Below, piece by piece: positions 1-9,158 of a stretch of 64,000 nucleotides of DNA. Source of the DNA: Pigmentiphaga kullae (GTDB taxonomy: Bacteria; Pseudomonadota; Gammaproteobacteria; Burkholderiales; Burkholderiaceae_B). Numbering within the stretch: position 1 is the first letter of the stretch; each line of letters opens with the position of its first letter. Location of the stretch: NCBI RefSeq assembly GCF_004216695.1, contig NZ_SGXC01000002.1:1116001-1180000 (forward strand). Reading direction: 5' to 3'. Both the position numbers and the translations under genes were made by a program. The notes beneath the pieces were generated by a model that worked only from the letters and a program-made list of their open reading frames with translations, was not told where the DNA came from and did not search any database.

Positions 1-1
1 G

Positions 2-580
2 GCCAAGTTCGGCGGCCGTCTCTGGCGCGCCGCCATCGGCCATTCGCCGCTGGACGTGGTGGCCTGGCACGGCAACTACGCCCCCTGCAAGTACGACCTG
101 CGCCGCTTCAACACCATAGGCTCGATCAGCTACGACCATCCCGATCCGTCCATTTTCCTGGTGTTGCAGGCGCCCAGCGACACGCCGGGCGTGGACTCGC
201 TGGACTTCGTCATTTTCCCGCCGCGCTGGCTGGCGGCCGAGGACACCTTCCGTCCGCCCTGGTTCCACCGCAACGTGGCCAGCGAATTCATGGGGCTGGT
301 GCACGGCGCCTACGACGCCAAGGCCGAGGGCTTCGTGCCGGGCGGCGCCAGCCTGCACAACTGCATGACCGGCCACGGCCCCGACGGCGACACCTTCGAG
401 AAAGCCTCGCGCGCCGACACCTCCCGGCCGCACAAGGTCGGCGATACGATGGCGTTCATGTTCGAGACCCGCCACGTCATCAAGCCCACCCGCTATGCGC
501 TGGACACCGCCCAATTGCAAAGCCAGTACTTCCAGTGCTGGCAGAACCTGACCAAGCATTTTTCCCCGGAGACCCGATGA
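2..580 (+). CDS. hmgA: homogentisate 1,2-dioxygenase, C-terminal part (runs in from left edge)
   Basis: Only the last 192 codons are present; the gene begins before the window. The enzyme opens the ring of homogentisate to maleylacetoacetate with non-haem iron, in the cytoplasm, in tyrosine/phenylacetate breakdown. The visible part carries family hallmarks: [11 protein letters not shown], the WFHRN stretch, and the glycine-rich [14 protein letters not shown] segment that supplies iron-ligand and active-site histidines. The stop codon overlaps the start of the fumarylacetoacetase gene (ATGA), which is the usual partner two steps later. The intervening maleylacetoacetate isomerase is not seen in the window. 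Confidence 0.95.
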   Translation, partial: AKFGGRLWRAAIGHSPLDVVAWHGNYAPCKYDLRRFNTIGSISYDHPDPSIFLVLQAPSDTPGVDSLDFVIFPPRWLAAEDTFRPPWFHRNVASEFMGLVHGAYDAKAEGFVPGGASLHNCMTGHGPDGDTFEKASRADTSRPHKVGDTMAFMFETRHVIKPTRYALDTAQLQSQYFQCWQNLTKHFSPETR

Positions 581-1866
581 ATCCCGCCGATCCCACGATC
601 GCCCCCGGCCTGCGAAGCTGGGTCGAATCGGCCAATGCCGCCGACAGCCACTTCCCCATCCAGAACCTGCCCTACGGCGTGTTCAAGCCGTCCGCCGACG
701 CCGCTCCCCGCGTGGGCGTGGCCATCGGCGACCAGATCCTGGACCTGGCCCGGCTCGAACAGACGGGCCTGCTGCGCACGCCCCGGCCCCTGTTCGCCGC
801 CGCCAGCCTGAACGCCTTCATGGCCGCCGGCCGGGACACCTGGCGCAGCGTGCGCGGCCAGGTCAGCACGCTGCTGGCCGCCGATACCGCCACCCTGCGC
901 GACGACGCCGCGGCGCGCGCCCAGGCGCTGGTGCCGCAGGCCGGCGCCACGCTGCTGCTGCCGGTGGAGATCCCCGGCTATACCGACTTCTATTCGTCGA
1001 AGGAACACGCGACCAACGTCGGCGCCCTGTTCCGCGATCCCAAGAACGCCCTGCTGCCGAACTGGCTGGAGATCCCCATCGGCTATAACGGCCGAGCCTC
1101 GTCGGTGGTCGTCAGCGGCACGCCGGTGCGGCGGCCCAACGGGCAGATCAAGCTTCCCAACCAGGAAAGGCCGGTGTTCTCGCCCTGCCTGAAGCTGGAC
1201 TTCGAACTGGAGACCGGCTTTTTCGTCGGCGTGCCCAACGGCATGGCCGAACCGGTGTCCAGCGACGAGGCCGAATCGCACATCTTCGGGATGGTCCTGC
1301 TGAACGACTGGAGCGCGCGCGACATCCAGGCCTGGGAATACGTGCCGCTGGGCCCCTTCAACGCCAAGGGCTTCGCCACGACCATTTCCCCGTGGGTGGT
1401 CACGATGGATGCCCTGGCGCCGTTCCGCACCCTGCAGCCGCGGCAGGAACCCGAACCCCTGGCCTACCTGCGCCACGACGGCCAGCACGCCTTCGACATC
1501 CAGCTGGAAGTGTCGCTGCGCCCGCAGGGCCGCGACCACGCATCCCCCATCGCCCGCACCAACTTCAAGCACATGTACTGGACGATGGCTCAGCAACTGG
1601 CGCACCATACGGTGTCCGGCTGCAACACCCGGGTGGGGGACCTGATGGGGTCCGGCACGATCAGCGGGCCCGACGCAGGTTCGTACGGATCGCTGCTGGA
1701 ACTTACCGTCAATGGCAAGAATCCGGTGGACATCGGCGGGGCGACCCGCGCCTTCATCGAGGACGGCGATGAAGTCATCCTGACCGGCTGGTGCCAGGGC
1801 GACGGCTACCGCGTGGGCTTCGGCTCGTGCGCCGGCACCATCCTGCCCGCCCTGCCCCACCAATGA
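577..1866 (+). CDS. fahA: fumarylacetoacetase
   Basis: This 429-residue cytosolic hydrolase splits fumarylacetoacetate into fumarate and acetoacetate, the last step of the homogentisate route. Catalytic and metal positions of the family are all visible: D137 and H144 in [11 protein letters not shown]210 and E212 in DFELETG, D244 in NDWSARD, and K264 in GPFNAKGF. The ATG at 577 overlaps the hmgA stop and gives the normal family length; an in-frame start 42 bp upstream would lie inside hmgA and is less likely. The Bug receptor gene follows after about 20 bp, so the three probably form one transcript. Confidence 0.95.
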   Translation: MNPADPTIAPGLRSWVESANAADSHFPIQNLPYGVFKPSADAAPRVGVAIGDQILDLARLEQTGLLRTPRPLFAAASLNAFMAAGRDTWRSVRGQVSTLLAADTATLRDDAAARAQALVPQAGATLLLPVEIPGYTDFYSSKEHATNVGALFRDPKNALLPNWLEIPIGYNGRASSVVVSGTPVRRPNGQIKLPNQERPVFSPCLKLDFELETGFFVGVPNGMAEPVSSDEAESHIFGMVLLNDWSARDIQAWEYVPLGPFNAKGFATTISPWVVTMDALAPFRTLQPRQEPEPLAYLRHDGQHAFDIQLEVSLRPQGRDHASPIARTNFKHMYWTMAQQLAHHTVSGCNTRVGDLMGSGTISGPDAGSYGSLLELTVNGKNPVDIGGATRAFIEDGDEVILTGWCQGDGYRVGFGSCAGTILPALPHQ

Positions 1867-1885
1867 CAACTCCAAGGAGACAAAC

Positions 1886-2860
1886 ATGAAAAGCACGTGG
1901 ACGACGGCACTGGCGGCTTCGGCGCTGGTCCTCTGGACCGGCGCGGCCGCGGCGGCCGACGCCTATCCTTCCAAGCCCGTTCGTTGGATCGTTCCCTACG
2001 CGGTGGGCGGCGGCTCCGACTTCCTGGCCCGCACCATCGGCGCCCAGTTGTCCGAGATCATCAAGCAGCCCGTCGTGGTGGACAACAAGCCCGGCGGCAA
2101 CACGGCCATCGGCGCGGTCGAGACGGCGCGCGCCGCGCCCGACGGCTACACGGTGCTGTCGGCCGACAACGGCACGCTGGTGTTCAACCCCGCCCTGTAC
2201 AAGAACCTGAGCTACAACCCCACGCGCGACCTGGCGCCGGTCACGCTGATGGGCAAGTTCCCCATGATCCTGATCGTGGGTCCGAACACCGAGTTCAAGG
2301 ACGCCAAGGACTTCATCGCCAAGGTCAAGAGCCAGCCGGGCAAGTACAGCTACGCCTCGGCCGGCGCGGGCAGCCCGCATCACCTGGCCATGGAACTGCT
2401 GAAGGAACGCACCGGCATGCGCATGCTGCACATCGCCTATCGCGGCGCCGCGCCCGCGCTGGTCGACGTGGCGGGCGGCCAGTTGCCGGCCATGATGACC
2501 GACCTCGCCGCCGGCAATGCCTTCATCAAGGGCCACAAGGTCCGCCCGCTGGCCGTGGCCAACCCCACGCGCCTGCCGCAGCTGCCCGACGTGCCTACCT
2601 TCGCGGAACTGGGCATCCAGGGCGTGGAAGCCTCGGCCCAGGTCGGCATGGTCGCCCCCGCGAACACGCCGCCCGAGGTCATCGCCACCCTCCAGAAACA
2701 AGTCACCGCCGCCATCAAGACCCCGGCCGTGAACAAGAAACTGGTCGAGTTCGGCATCGAGCCCGTAGGCAGCACACCCCAGGAATACGCCGCCCTCGTC
2801 AAGAGCGAAAGCGAGCTCTGGCAAAAACTGATCCGCGACCTGAAGATCACCCTGGACTGA
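1886..2860 (+). CDS. Bug-family tripartite tricarboxylate transporter receptor (copy 1)
   Basis: This 324-residue periplasmic solute-binding protein has an Ala-rich signal peptide (residues 1-24) and the family's ligand loop PYAVGGGSD, with the binding aspartate at D45. A good ribosome site (aaggaga) precedes the ATG. It closes the hmgA-fahA transcript, so its ligand may be an aromatic acid feeding the homogentisate route; that is inference from position only. It is separated from the convergent sulfatase gene by a hairpin-rich repeat. Confidence 0.9.
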   Translation: MKSTWTTALAASALVLWTGAAAAADAYPSKPVRWIVPYAVGGGSDFLARTIGAQLSEIIKQPVVVDNKPGGNTAIGAVETARAAPDGYTVLSADNGTLVFNPALYKNLSYNPTRDLAPVTLMGKFPMILIVGPNTEFKDAKDFIAKVKSQPGKYSYASAGAGSPHHLAMELLKERTGMRMLHIAYRGAAPALVDVAGGQLPAMMTDLAAGNAFIKGHKVRPLAVANPTRLPQLPDVPTFAELGIQGVEASAQVGMVAPANTPPEVIATLQKQVTAAIKTPAVNKKLVEFGIEPVGSTPQEYAALVKSESELWQKLIRDLKITLD

Positions 2861-2971
2861 TCTCCCCCCCTACGCGCTTACGCGCGCCCCCCAGGGGGCG
2901 GCACTGGCGGACCGGCAAAGCCGGATCCGCGGTGCCCTGGGTAGGGGACGCGTCGTGCCTGACGGAGGTCT
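2861..2971. repeat. hairpin-rich intergenic element between convergent genes
   Basis: This 111-bp gap between the converging Bug and sulfatase genes holds two strong inverted repeats. The first, at 2885-2900, is a C-run/G-run hairpin. The second, at 2901-2935, has GCAC/GTGC ends enclosing a CCGGC-AAA-GCCGG core. It resembles the scattered intergenic palindromic elements of Bordetella and Achromobacter genomes. It could stop transcription from both sides, although no clear T-tract follows either hairpin. No other copy was noticed in this window. Confidence 0.5.
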
Positions 2972-4588
2972 CTACGCTAGCGCGTCGGGATAGGGGCTGG
3001 TGTCGATGTGGTAGAGCATGTCGCGCGCCAGGGCCTGCATCATGTCGGCCTTCACGTCCGCGTATTCGGCATCGTCCCACAGGTTCCTGGCCTCGATGGG
3101 GTCTCGCTCCAGGTCGTACAGTTCGCCCCACTCGGCGCCGTCGTAGATCGTGAGCCGATAGCGGTCCGAGCGCAGGGTGCGGCAGCGGATGCGGGCGTCG
3201 AAGCCCAGGATGACGCGCTGGCCCTCTTCCTCGATCATCAGGTGCTCGCGCACGCGCTCGGCCTTGCCGGCCATGACGTCCAGCAGGCTCTTGCCCTGGA
3301 TGCCGTTGAAGCCCGCCACGCCGGCCCGCGCCAGGATGGTCGGGGCGACGTCGATGGTGCTGGCCAGCGCGCTGCCGGCGCCCCGCGCCGGCAGCGCGGG
3401 GTCGTGCCAGATGAACGGCACCCGCACCAGGCCACGGTAGTGGATGGGACCCTTCAGCATCAGTTGGTGGTCGCCCAGGTAGTCGCCGTGGTCGCTGGTG
3501 AAGATCACCACCGTATCCTTGTCCAGACCCAGCCGCTTCAGCGCCGCCAGCACCCGGCCGATCTGGTGGTCGATGTTGGTGATGGACCCGTAGTTCAGCG
3601 CCAGCGCCTCCTTGGCCTCGCGCTCGGTGCAGGCGAAGATGGCGGGCGTGTGCTTGACCGCCTTGCCGCTGTCGCGCTGGCGGTACAGCCATTCGACGTG
3701 GGGCAGCGGCGCCGCGCCGGTGTGGAAGGACGGCGGCAACTCCATCTCGTCGGGGTCGTACATGTCCCAGTACTTGCCCGGCGGCGTGAAGGGGTGGTGG
3801 GGATCGGGGAACGAGCACTGGATGAAGAACGGCTGGCCGCCGGCGCGCTCCAGGCGCTCGATGGTGCGATCGGCGATGTAGGCGCTGGGATAGAGTTCCT
3901 CGGGCACCGCCGTGCGCCAGGCCTGGCCGAACGAGGTCAGCACGTAGTCCGGCGCGGGCGTGGCGGCCTTCGGCCCGATCAGGGCCTCGACCTCGGGATG
4001 ATGGCGGCGCAGCCACTGCCGGTAGTGGCCGTGGACCGAATCGCTGTGATCGTCCACCAGGTCCACGTCCTCGAAACCGTAGAACGGATAGTCGAGGTCA
4101 TAGTCTTCCCTGGTCAGCCACTTGTTGCGGTTCTCCTGGTCGTAGCGTCCGGGCCCGCGCACCTTCGCCTCGCGCGCCAGCCGGTCGGCGGGGTTGGGCG
4201 GCCAGGGCGGCGGGTTGTCCGTCATGTTCTGGAAATGCGCCTTGCCCACCAGCGAAGTGCGGTAGCCGGCCTGGCGCAGCACGTCGACGAAGGTGGACGA
4301 TTGCAGGTCCAGCGGGATGCCGTTGTGGCGCGCGCCGTGGGCCGACGGATAGCGGCCGGTCAGCAGGCTGGCGCGGTTGGGCATGCAGATGGGCGTGGCG
4401 ACGTGCATCTCGTCGCCGCGCCAGCCGGCGGCGGCCAGCGCGTCCAGGTTGGGCGTGGCGACGACCCGGTTGCCATAGGCGCCCAGGTGGTCGGCGCGAT
4501 GCTGGTCGGTGATGAAAAGCAGGAAATTGACGGGGCGTTGCGATTGCGGCATCGGGGATTCCATCGAAGCGTTGTCGTCCGGACTCAT
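2972..4588 (-). CDS. formylglycine-dependent sulfatase (arylsulfatase / phosphonate monoester hydrolase type)
   Basis: This 538-residue alkaline-phosphatase-superfamily enzyme hydrolyses a sulfate (or phosphate/phosphonate) ester. The N-terminal metal motif FITDQHR (D28) is followed by the core C68-M-P-N-R-A-S-LLTGRYPS, where Cys68 would be converted to formylglycine. Later metal residues lie in FTSDHGDYLGDH. No signal peptide is seen, so it is probably cytoplasmic. The ATG at 4588 overlaps the stop of the upstream Bug gene (ATGA), suggesting coupled translation. In-frame ATGs at 4564 and 4552 are possible alternatives. The substrate cannot be told from sequence. Confidence 0.88.
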   Translation of the reverse strand: MSPDDNASMESPMPQSQRPVNFLLFITDQHRADHLGAYGNRVVATPNLDALAAAGWRGDEMHVATPICMPNRASLLTGRYPSAHGARHNGIPLDLQSSTFVDVLRQAGYRTSLVGKAHFQNMTDNPPPWPPNPADRLAREAKVRGPGRYDQENRNKWLTREDYDLDYPFYGFEDVDLVDDHSDSVHGHYRQWLRRHHPEVEALIGPKAATPAPDYVLTSFGQAWRTAVPEELYPSAYIADRTIERLERAGGQPFFIQCSFPDPHHPFTPPGKYWDMYDPDEMELPPSFHTGAAPLPHVEWLYRQRDSGKAVKHTPAIFACTEREAKEALALNYGSITNIDHQIGRVLAALKRLGLDKDTVVIFTSDHGDYLGDHQLMLKGPIHYRGLVRVPFIWHDPALPARGAGSALASTIDVAPTILARAGVAGFNGIQGKSLLDVMAGKAERVREHLMIEEEGQRVILGFDARIRCRTLRSDRYRLTIYDGAEWGELYDLERDPIEARNLWDDAEYADVKADMMQALARDMLYHIDTSPYPDALA

Positions 4589-5556
4589 TCGGCGGTGGCG
4601 CCGGAAACCTGCACCGCCCGCTTCCACTTGGGCATCTCGGCGGCGATCTGGCGGCCCATGTCGGCCGGGTTCATCGGGCGGGGCACCATGCCGATGTCGG
4701 CCATGGTCTGCGCGAAACCGGGCTTGTCCAGGGCCTTGCGCACATCGGCGTTGATGCGGTCCACCACGGCGGCGGGCGTGCCGGCCGGCGCCGTCAGCCC
4801 CATCCACGAGGTCACCGATACCTCCGGCGCCACGTCCTTGAACAGCGGCACGCCGGGCAGCGTGGGGAACGGCTCGGGATTGGCCACGGCCAGCACACGC
4901 ACCGCGCCCGACTTGATGAACGGCGCCGCCGGCGCGATGCCGCCCATCATCAGCGGCACATGTCCCGCCGCCAGGTCGGCCATCGCCGGACCGGCGCCCT
5001 TGTAGCCCACGTGCACCACGTCCAGGCGGGCGGCCGCCTTCAGCAATTCCATGCCCATGTGATGGACCGTGCCCGATCCCGGCGAGGCATAGCTGTACTT
5101 GCCCGGCGTCTTGCGGATCAGGGCGACCGCTTCCTGGAAGTTCGCCGCCGGAAACGACCGGTGCGCCAGCAGCACGACGACGTTGTCGGCCACCATGGCC
5201 ACCGGCGTGAAGTCCTTGATCGGATCGTAGGGCAGCTGCTTGAACAGGGCGCTGTTCACGCCATGCGTGTTCGAGGTCGCCATCAGCAGCGTGTAGCCGT
5301 CGGGCGCGGATTTGGCCACCGCCTCGGACGCGATCAGTCCGGAGGCGCCAGGCTTATTCTCGACGATGACGGTATAGCCCTGCTGTTCGGACATGACGCG
5401 CGCCAGTTGCCGCGTCATCACGTCCACGGCGCCACCCGGGGCGAACGGCACGACGATGCGCACGGGCCGGGAGGGAAAGGCCGCCGGCTGCGCGGCGGCG
5501 GTCGCGGCCACGGCGAATGTGGCACAGGCCGCGACGAGGATACGGGTCGCACCCAT
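4585..5556 (-). CDS. Bug-family receptor (copy 2), upstream of sulfatase
   Basis: This 323-residue periplasmic binding protein has a signal peptide of about 23 residues ending at AAAQ-PA and the ligand loop PFAPGGAVD (D45). The start at 5556 is chosen because aaggagacaac lies directly upstream; an open frame extends to 5640 without a ribosome site. It is the first gene of a two-gene unit with the sulfatase, so its ligand may be a sulfated or sulfonated organic compound, which is inference. The upstream LysR gene is on the same strand. Confidence 0.9.
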   Translation of the reverse strand: MGATRILVAACATFAVAATAAAQPAAFPSRPVRIVVPFAPGGAVDVMTRQLARVMSEQQGYTVIVENKPGASGLIASEAVAKSAPDGYTLLMATSNTHGVNSALFKQLPYDPIKDFTPVAMVADNVVVLLAHRSFPAANFQEAVALIRKTPGKYSYASPGSGTVHHMGMELLKAAARLDVVHVGYKGAGPAMADLAAGHVPLMMGGIAPAAPFIKSGAVRVLAVANPEPFPTLPGVPLFKDVAPEVSVTSWMGLTAPAGTPAAVVDRINADVRKALDKPGFAQTMADIGMVPRPMNPADMGRQIAAEMPKWKRAVQVSGATAE

Positions 5557-5649
5557 GTTGTCTCCTTGCATGATGGATTTGTGCCTGGAGTATGGATGCG
5601 CGGGCCGCGGCTGGATAATGACTATTGGGCCCGCTGTCATGAATTCTGG

Positions 5650-6576
5650 TTATTCCGGCCGGCGGCCGGCCGCCTGGGCGGCGTCCCTGAGGCAGGACAG
5701 GAAATCCTCCAGCACCGGCGTCGGCAGCGTGCCGGCGCGCCGCAGGACGCCCACCGTGGCCCGGCGGCCCAGCGCCAGGGGCAGGACCTTCAGGCGGCCC
5801 AGCCGGGACAGCGCCTGCACCACGGCGTCCGACATCACCGCCAGCATCTCGCCGTCCTGCAGCAGCGAGGCGATCAGGACCACCGACGAGGCCTCGATGG
5901 CCGCGCGCGGCGTCGGCTCGCCCACCGCGGCCAGGCCCAGTTCCAGTTCGCGCCGCAGCGGCGTGCCGGCCTGGGGCAGCGCCCAGGGATAGTCGCGGGC
6001 GCGGGCCCAGTCCACCTTGCGCAGCCGCGCCAGCGGATGATCGCGGCTGGCCACCACGCATATCCCCTCTTCTTGCAGCGGCTCGGCCACGACGGCGGGA
6101 TCCACCGGCGCCTCGATGCGCGACACGATGCAATCGAGCCGGCCTTCCTTCAACAGGGGCAGCAGCTTCTCCAGGGAATTCTCGTGCACCCCCACGCAGA
6201 TGCCCGGCCGCAGGCGGCGGTAGTGGCCCAGGCACGCCGGCAGCAGCCCGCTGGTCCCGATGGGCGTGGTGCCGACCAGCAACTGCCCCACCGCCCCGTC
6301 GCTCATCGCGCGCAGCGCCTCGCCCGTGCGTTCGAGTTCCCCCAATACCATCCGCGCATGTTCGACCAGCGTGTCGCAGAAACGCGTAGGCACCAGTCCG
6401 CGCGAATGCCGCTCGAACAGCTCCACGCCCAGGTCCGTTTCCAGCTCGCGCAGCCACTTGGACAAGGCGGGCTGGGTCATGTGCATGCGCGCCGCGGTCA
6501 GGCTCAGGTTGGCCGTCTCGTGAAGCGAAACCAGCACATACAGTTGCCTGACACGCAGGCGTTGAATCCAGTCCAT
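5650..6576 (-). CDS. LysR-family transcriptional regulator
   Basis: This 308-residue protein has an N-terminal helix-turn-helix (residues 5-65; LSLTAARMHMTQPALSKWLRE) and a C-terminal LysR effector-binding fold. It lies between the tph-type operon (ending at 6635) and the Bug-sulfatase pair (starting at 5556), all on the same strand. It could regulate either one. The 93-bp gap in front of the Bug gene is the nearest place for a binding site. No strong palindrome was recognised there. Confidence 0.9.
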   Translation of the reverse strand: MDWIQRLRVRQLYVLVSLHETANLSLTAARMHMTQPALSKWLRELETDLGVELFERHSRGLVPTRFCDTLVEHARMVLGELERTGEALRAMSDGAVGQLLVGTTPIGTSGLLPACLGHYRRLRPGICVGVHENSLEKLLPLLKEGRLDCIVSRIEAPVDPAVVAEPLQEEGICVVASRDHPLARLRKVDWARARDYPWALPQAGTPLRRELELGLAAVGEPTPRAAIEASSVVLIASLLQDGEMLAVMSDAVVQALSRLGRLKVLPLALGRRATVGVLRRAGTLPTPVLEDFLSCLRDAAQAAGRRPE

Positions 6577-6634
6577 GAAAGCTCCGCACCCCGACGACGC
6601 CTCATTCTGGCACAGCCGGAAGCGGGCACGGACG

Positions 6635-7663
6635 CTATGCCGCCTGCGGCGCCATGGGTACGAAGGCGTCGCAATAGAAGCGGTCGGTGGGCAGCCCCCG
6701 CTCGTGCACGAAGTCCTGGCGCGCGGCGCTGATCATCGCCGGCGCGCCGCAGGCATAGACCTCGTGCCCGGCCAGCGAGGCAAAGTCGTCCAGCACCGCC
6801 TGGTGGACGAGCCCCCGGCGGCCCTGCCAGCCGTCGTCCGCCGGGCTGTCGGACAGCACGGGCACGAAGCGGAACCAGGGGTGTTTGTCGGCCCACTTGC
6901 GCGGCAGGTCCGCCAGGTACAGGTCCGCTTCCCGGCGCGCGCCCCAATAAAGAGTCATGGGCCGGTCGAGCTTGCGCCGGATGGCGTCCTCGACCATGGA
7001 CTTGATGGGCGCGAAACCGGTGCCGCTGGCCACCAGCACCGCCGGCAGGCCGGTCTCGCGCAGATAGAAGTCGCCGAACGGCAGCGACACGTCCAGCAGC
7101 TGGCCGGCCTGCACCGACTCCGCCAGGTAAGCCGAGAACTTGCCGCCGGGAACGTGCCGGATGTGCAGTTCCACGCCGTCGCTCTGCTGCGGCGGGTTGG
7201 CCATGGAGAAGTGGCGGATGGTGCCGTCCGCCATCCGCGCGTGCAGGTACTGCCCCGCCTTGAAGCGCACCCGGGTGCCGGCGGGAAAGCGCAGGTGCAG
7301 CACCGTCACGTCGTGGGCGGCGCGTGCCAGCCGGTAGACCTTGGCGGCCACGGTCTTGCTGGCGGCCGGATCGCGGCGCTCGATGTCGCGCACCGCCACG
7401 TCCAGGTCGGAACAGGGCCGCGCCTGGCACAACAGCGCCCCGCCCTGGCGCCGCTCGTCCTCGTCCAGCACGCCCTCGCCGGCCCCGCCGCGCACGTCCC
7501 CCCGCACGATGCGGCCCCGGCAACTGCCGCAGATGCCGGTGCGGCAGGAATACGGGATCTCGTAGCCGGCGGCCAGCGCGCCGTCCAGGACGGTCTGGCC
7601 GTCCTCGCAGGGAAATTCGATGTCTCGTTGATCGATGCGTATGGTGTATTGCATGGATTCCAT
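6635..7663 (-). CDS. tphA1: terephthalate 1,2-dioxygenase-type reductase (2Fe-2S / FAD / NAD)
   Basis: This 342-residue electron-transfer protein passes electrons from NAD(P)H to the oxygenase encoded upstream. The N-terminal plant-type ferredoxin domain has C40-x4-C45-x2-C48-x30-C79. The flavin-binding RHFSMANPP and the nucleotide-binding GTGFAPIKS and CGAPAM motifs follow. Length and architecture match TphA1 of terephthalate degraders. It is the last gene of the operon, 14 bp after the PdxA/TphB-like gene. Translation may begin at 7663 or at the fourth codon (7654). A second reductase of the same architecture lies at 32895. Confidence 0.85.
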   Translation of the reverse strand: MESMQYTIRIDQRDIEFPCEDGQTVLDGALAAGYEIPYSCRTGICGSCRGRIVRGDVRGGAGEGVLDEDERRQGGALLCQARPCSDLDVAVRDIERRDPAASKTVAAKVYRLARAAHDVTVLHLRFPAGTRVRFKAGQYLHARMADGTIRHFSMANPPQQSDGVELHIRHVPGGKFSAYLAESVQAGQLLDVSLPFGDFYLRETGLPAVLVASGTGFAPIKSMVEDAIRRKLDRPMTLYWGARREADLYLADLPRKWADKHPWFRFVPVLSDSPADDGWQGRRGLVHQAVLDDFASLAGHEVYACGAPAMISAARQDFVHERGLPTDRFYCDAFVPMAPQAA

Positions 7664-7677
7664 CCGGTCCGGCGGAC

Positions 7678-8685
7678 CTAGTGATCGGCCAACCCGGCCA
7701 AGAGGCGCACGGTGCGCAGCACGGCCGATGGATCGGCCGTGCCCTGGCCCGCGATGTCGAAGGCGCAGCCATGCCCGACGCTGCTGAAACGCACGCCGCC
7801 GCCCAGCGACAGCGCGCTGGCCTGCCGGGGGCTCAGCAGCTTGATCGGGATATGTCCCTGGTCGTGGAACATGGCCAGGTAGACGTCGTGCCCGCGCTGC
7901 GCCAGCATGAGATCGGCCCCCTGCGGACCGTCCACCTCCAGGCCCATGGCGCGCAGGCGCGCCACCGCGGGTTCGGTGATGGCCTGGTCCTCGTCGCCGA
8001 ACAGGCCGCCCTCGCCCGCGTGCGGATTGATGCCGAAGATTCCCAGGCGCGGCCGGTCGATCCCGATCGCACGCGCGCCGTCGATCACGGCCAGCGCCGC
8101 GTCGACCACCAGTTGCGTGTCCAGCCGGTCCAGCGCCCGCCGCACCGGTTCATGCAGCGTCACGTGGCCGATCCTCAGATCGGGCGTGGCCAGCATCAGG
8201 AACACCCGGTCGGCCGGCGTCCCGGTCAGTTGCGCGATCAGCCCCGGATAGCCCGAGAACGGAATGCCGGCCCGTGCCACCGAGGTCTCCGAATGCGGAC
8301 AGCCGACCACGGCATCGACCAGGCCGGCGCGCGCCAGGCGCACCGCCTCGCCCACGTAGGCCACCATGGCCGCGCCGGCCGCCGCGCGCACCTCGCCCGG
8401 CGCGTATTCCGACGGCGGCAGGGCCGCCACCTCGGCCCACGGCAGTTGATCCGGCAGGCGCGCCGCGCCTGGCTCGAAGGCCGTCAGCGCCATTCCGGGC
8501 GCATGGCGGGCCACCTGCTCGCGCAGCACGAAGCCATCGCCCACCAGCACGCAATCGACCGGCTCGTCACGCAGCGCGCGGGCGGCCTTGACGGCGATTT
8601 CCGGGCCGATGCCGTTGGCATCGCCCAGCGCGATGGCGATGCGCTTGCGCGCCGCGCCCCCGGCCGATCCAACGGCCGCGTTCAT
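7678..8685 (-). CDS. tphB: PdxA-family diol dehydrogenase, TphB-like
   Basis: This 335-residue protein belongs to the PdxA fold. In terephthalate catabolism TphB oxidises the cis-dihydrodiol dicarboxylate made by the dioxygenase, giving protocatechuate and CO2. The sequence has the family N-terminus (IALGDANGIGPEI) and three metal-binding histidine regions: CPHSETSVARAG, FGINPHAGEGG and FHDQGHIPIK. From memory it resembles TphB more than biosynthetic PdxA, and its place between the oxygenase small subunit and the reductase is exactly the tph order. Its ATG overlaps the tphA3-like stop (ATGA). Confidence 0.85.
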   Translation of the reverse strand: MNAAVGSAGGAARKRIAIALGDANGIGPEIAVKAARALRDEPVDCVLVGDGFVLREQVARHAPGMALTAFEPGAARLPDQLPWAEVAALPPSEYAPGEVRAAAGAAMVAYVGEAVRLARAGLVDAVVGCPHSETSVARAGIPFSGYPGLIAQLTGTPADRVFLMLATPDLRIGHVTLHEPVRRALDRLDTQLVVDAALAVIDGARAIGIDRPRLGIFGINPHAGEGGLFGDEDQAITEPAVARLRAMGLEVDGPQGADLMLAQRGHDVYLAMFHDQGHIPIKLLSPRQASALSLGGGVRFSSVGHGCAFDIAGQGTADPSAVLRTVRLLAGLADH

Positions 8686-9155
8686 AGCGGGATCGCCAGC
8701 AGGGTGTCGATGTTCCGGCTGTCGCAGATGGCCAGCCGCCGCGCGAACCTGAGTTGCCCATCCTCGCCCTCGACCACGCGGTCCAGGTAGCGCCCGGACG
8801 CGAACACCTCGGTGGCGCCCTCGCGCATGATGCGCACCACGAGGAAGGGCGTCTCGACACTGGCCTCGCCGTCCTGGATGCCCAGCACGAACGGCAGTCC
8901 GACGATGTGGCGATAGCGGTGGCGCTCGTAGACGTTGGCGTCGCGCAGCGCCGAGACGCGGTCCTGCAGCATGGCGCGCGTGTCGGCATAGATCACGCCC
9001 GCCTCCATGCCGGCCGCGTGGTTCTCGGCGGTATTGACCACGTACAGGCAGCGTTCCTCGAAGAACGCCGGCCAGGCCTCGACCTCGTCGTTGTCGATGC
9101 AGCGCGCGTAGGCGGCGTTCAGGGTGCCCAGCCGCTCTTGGGTGAATTCGGCCAT
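8682..9155 (-). CDS. tphA3: ring-hydroxylating dioxygenase small subunit, TphA3-like
   Basis: This 157-residue NTF2-fold beta subunit stabilises the alpha3beta3 oxygenase; it has no cofactor. Segments such as ALRDANVYERHRYRHIVGLP and FASGRYLD are those I associate with terephthalate dioxygenase small subunits, and the length agrees. It starts 3 bp after the large-subunit stop, and its own stop overlaps the next start, implying equal production with both partners. Confidence 0.88.
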   Translation of the reverse strand: MAEFTQERLGTLNAAYARCIDNDEVEAWPAFFEERCLYVVNTAENHAAGMEAGVIYADTRAMLQDRVSALRDANVYERHRYRHIVGLPFVLGIQDGEASVETPFLVVRIMREGATEVFASGRYLDRVVEGEDGQLRFARRLAICDSRNIDTLLAIPL

Positions 9156-9158
9156 GCT

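Noticed and set aside
7678-8685. Pyridoxine biosynthesis PdxA
   Set aside because: Location inside a dioxygenase operon and recalled similarity to TphB make a catabolic dihydrodiol dehydrogenase more likely than vitamin B6 synthesis.
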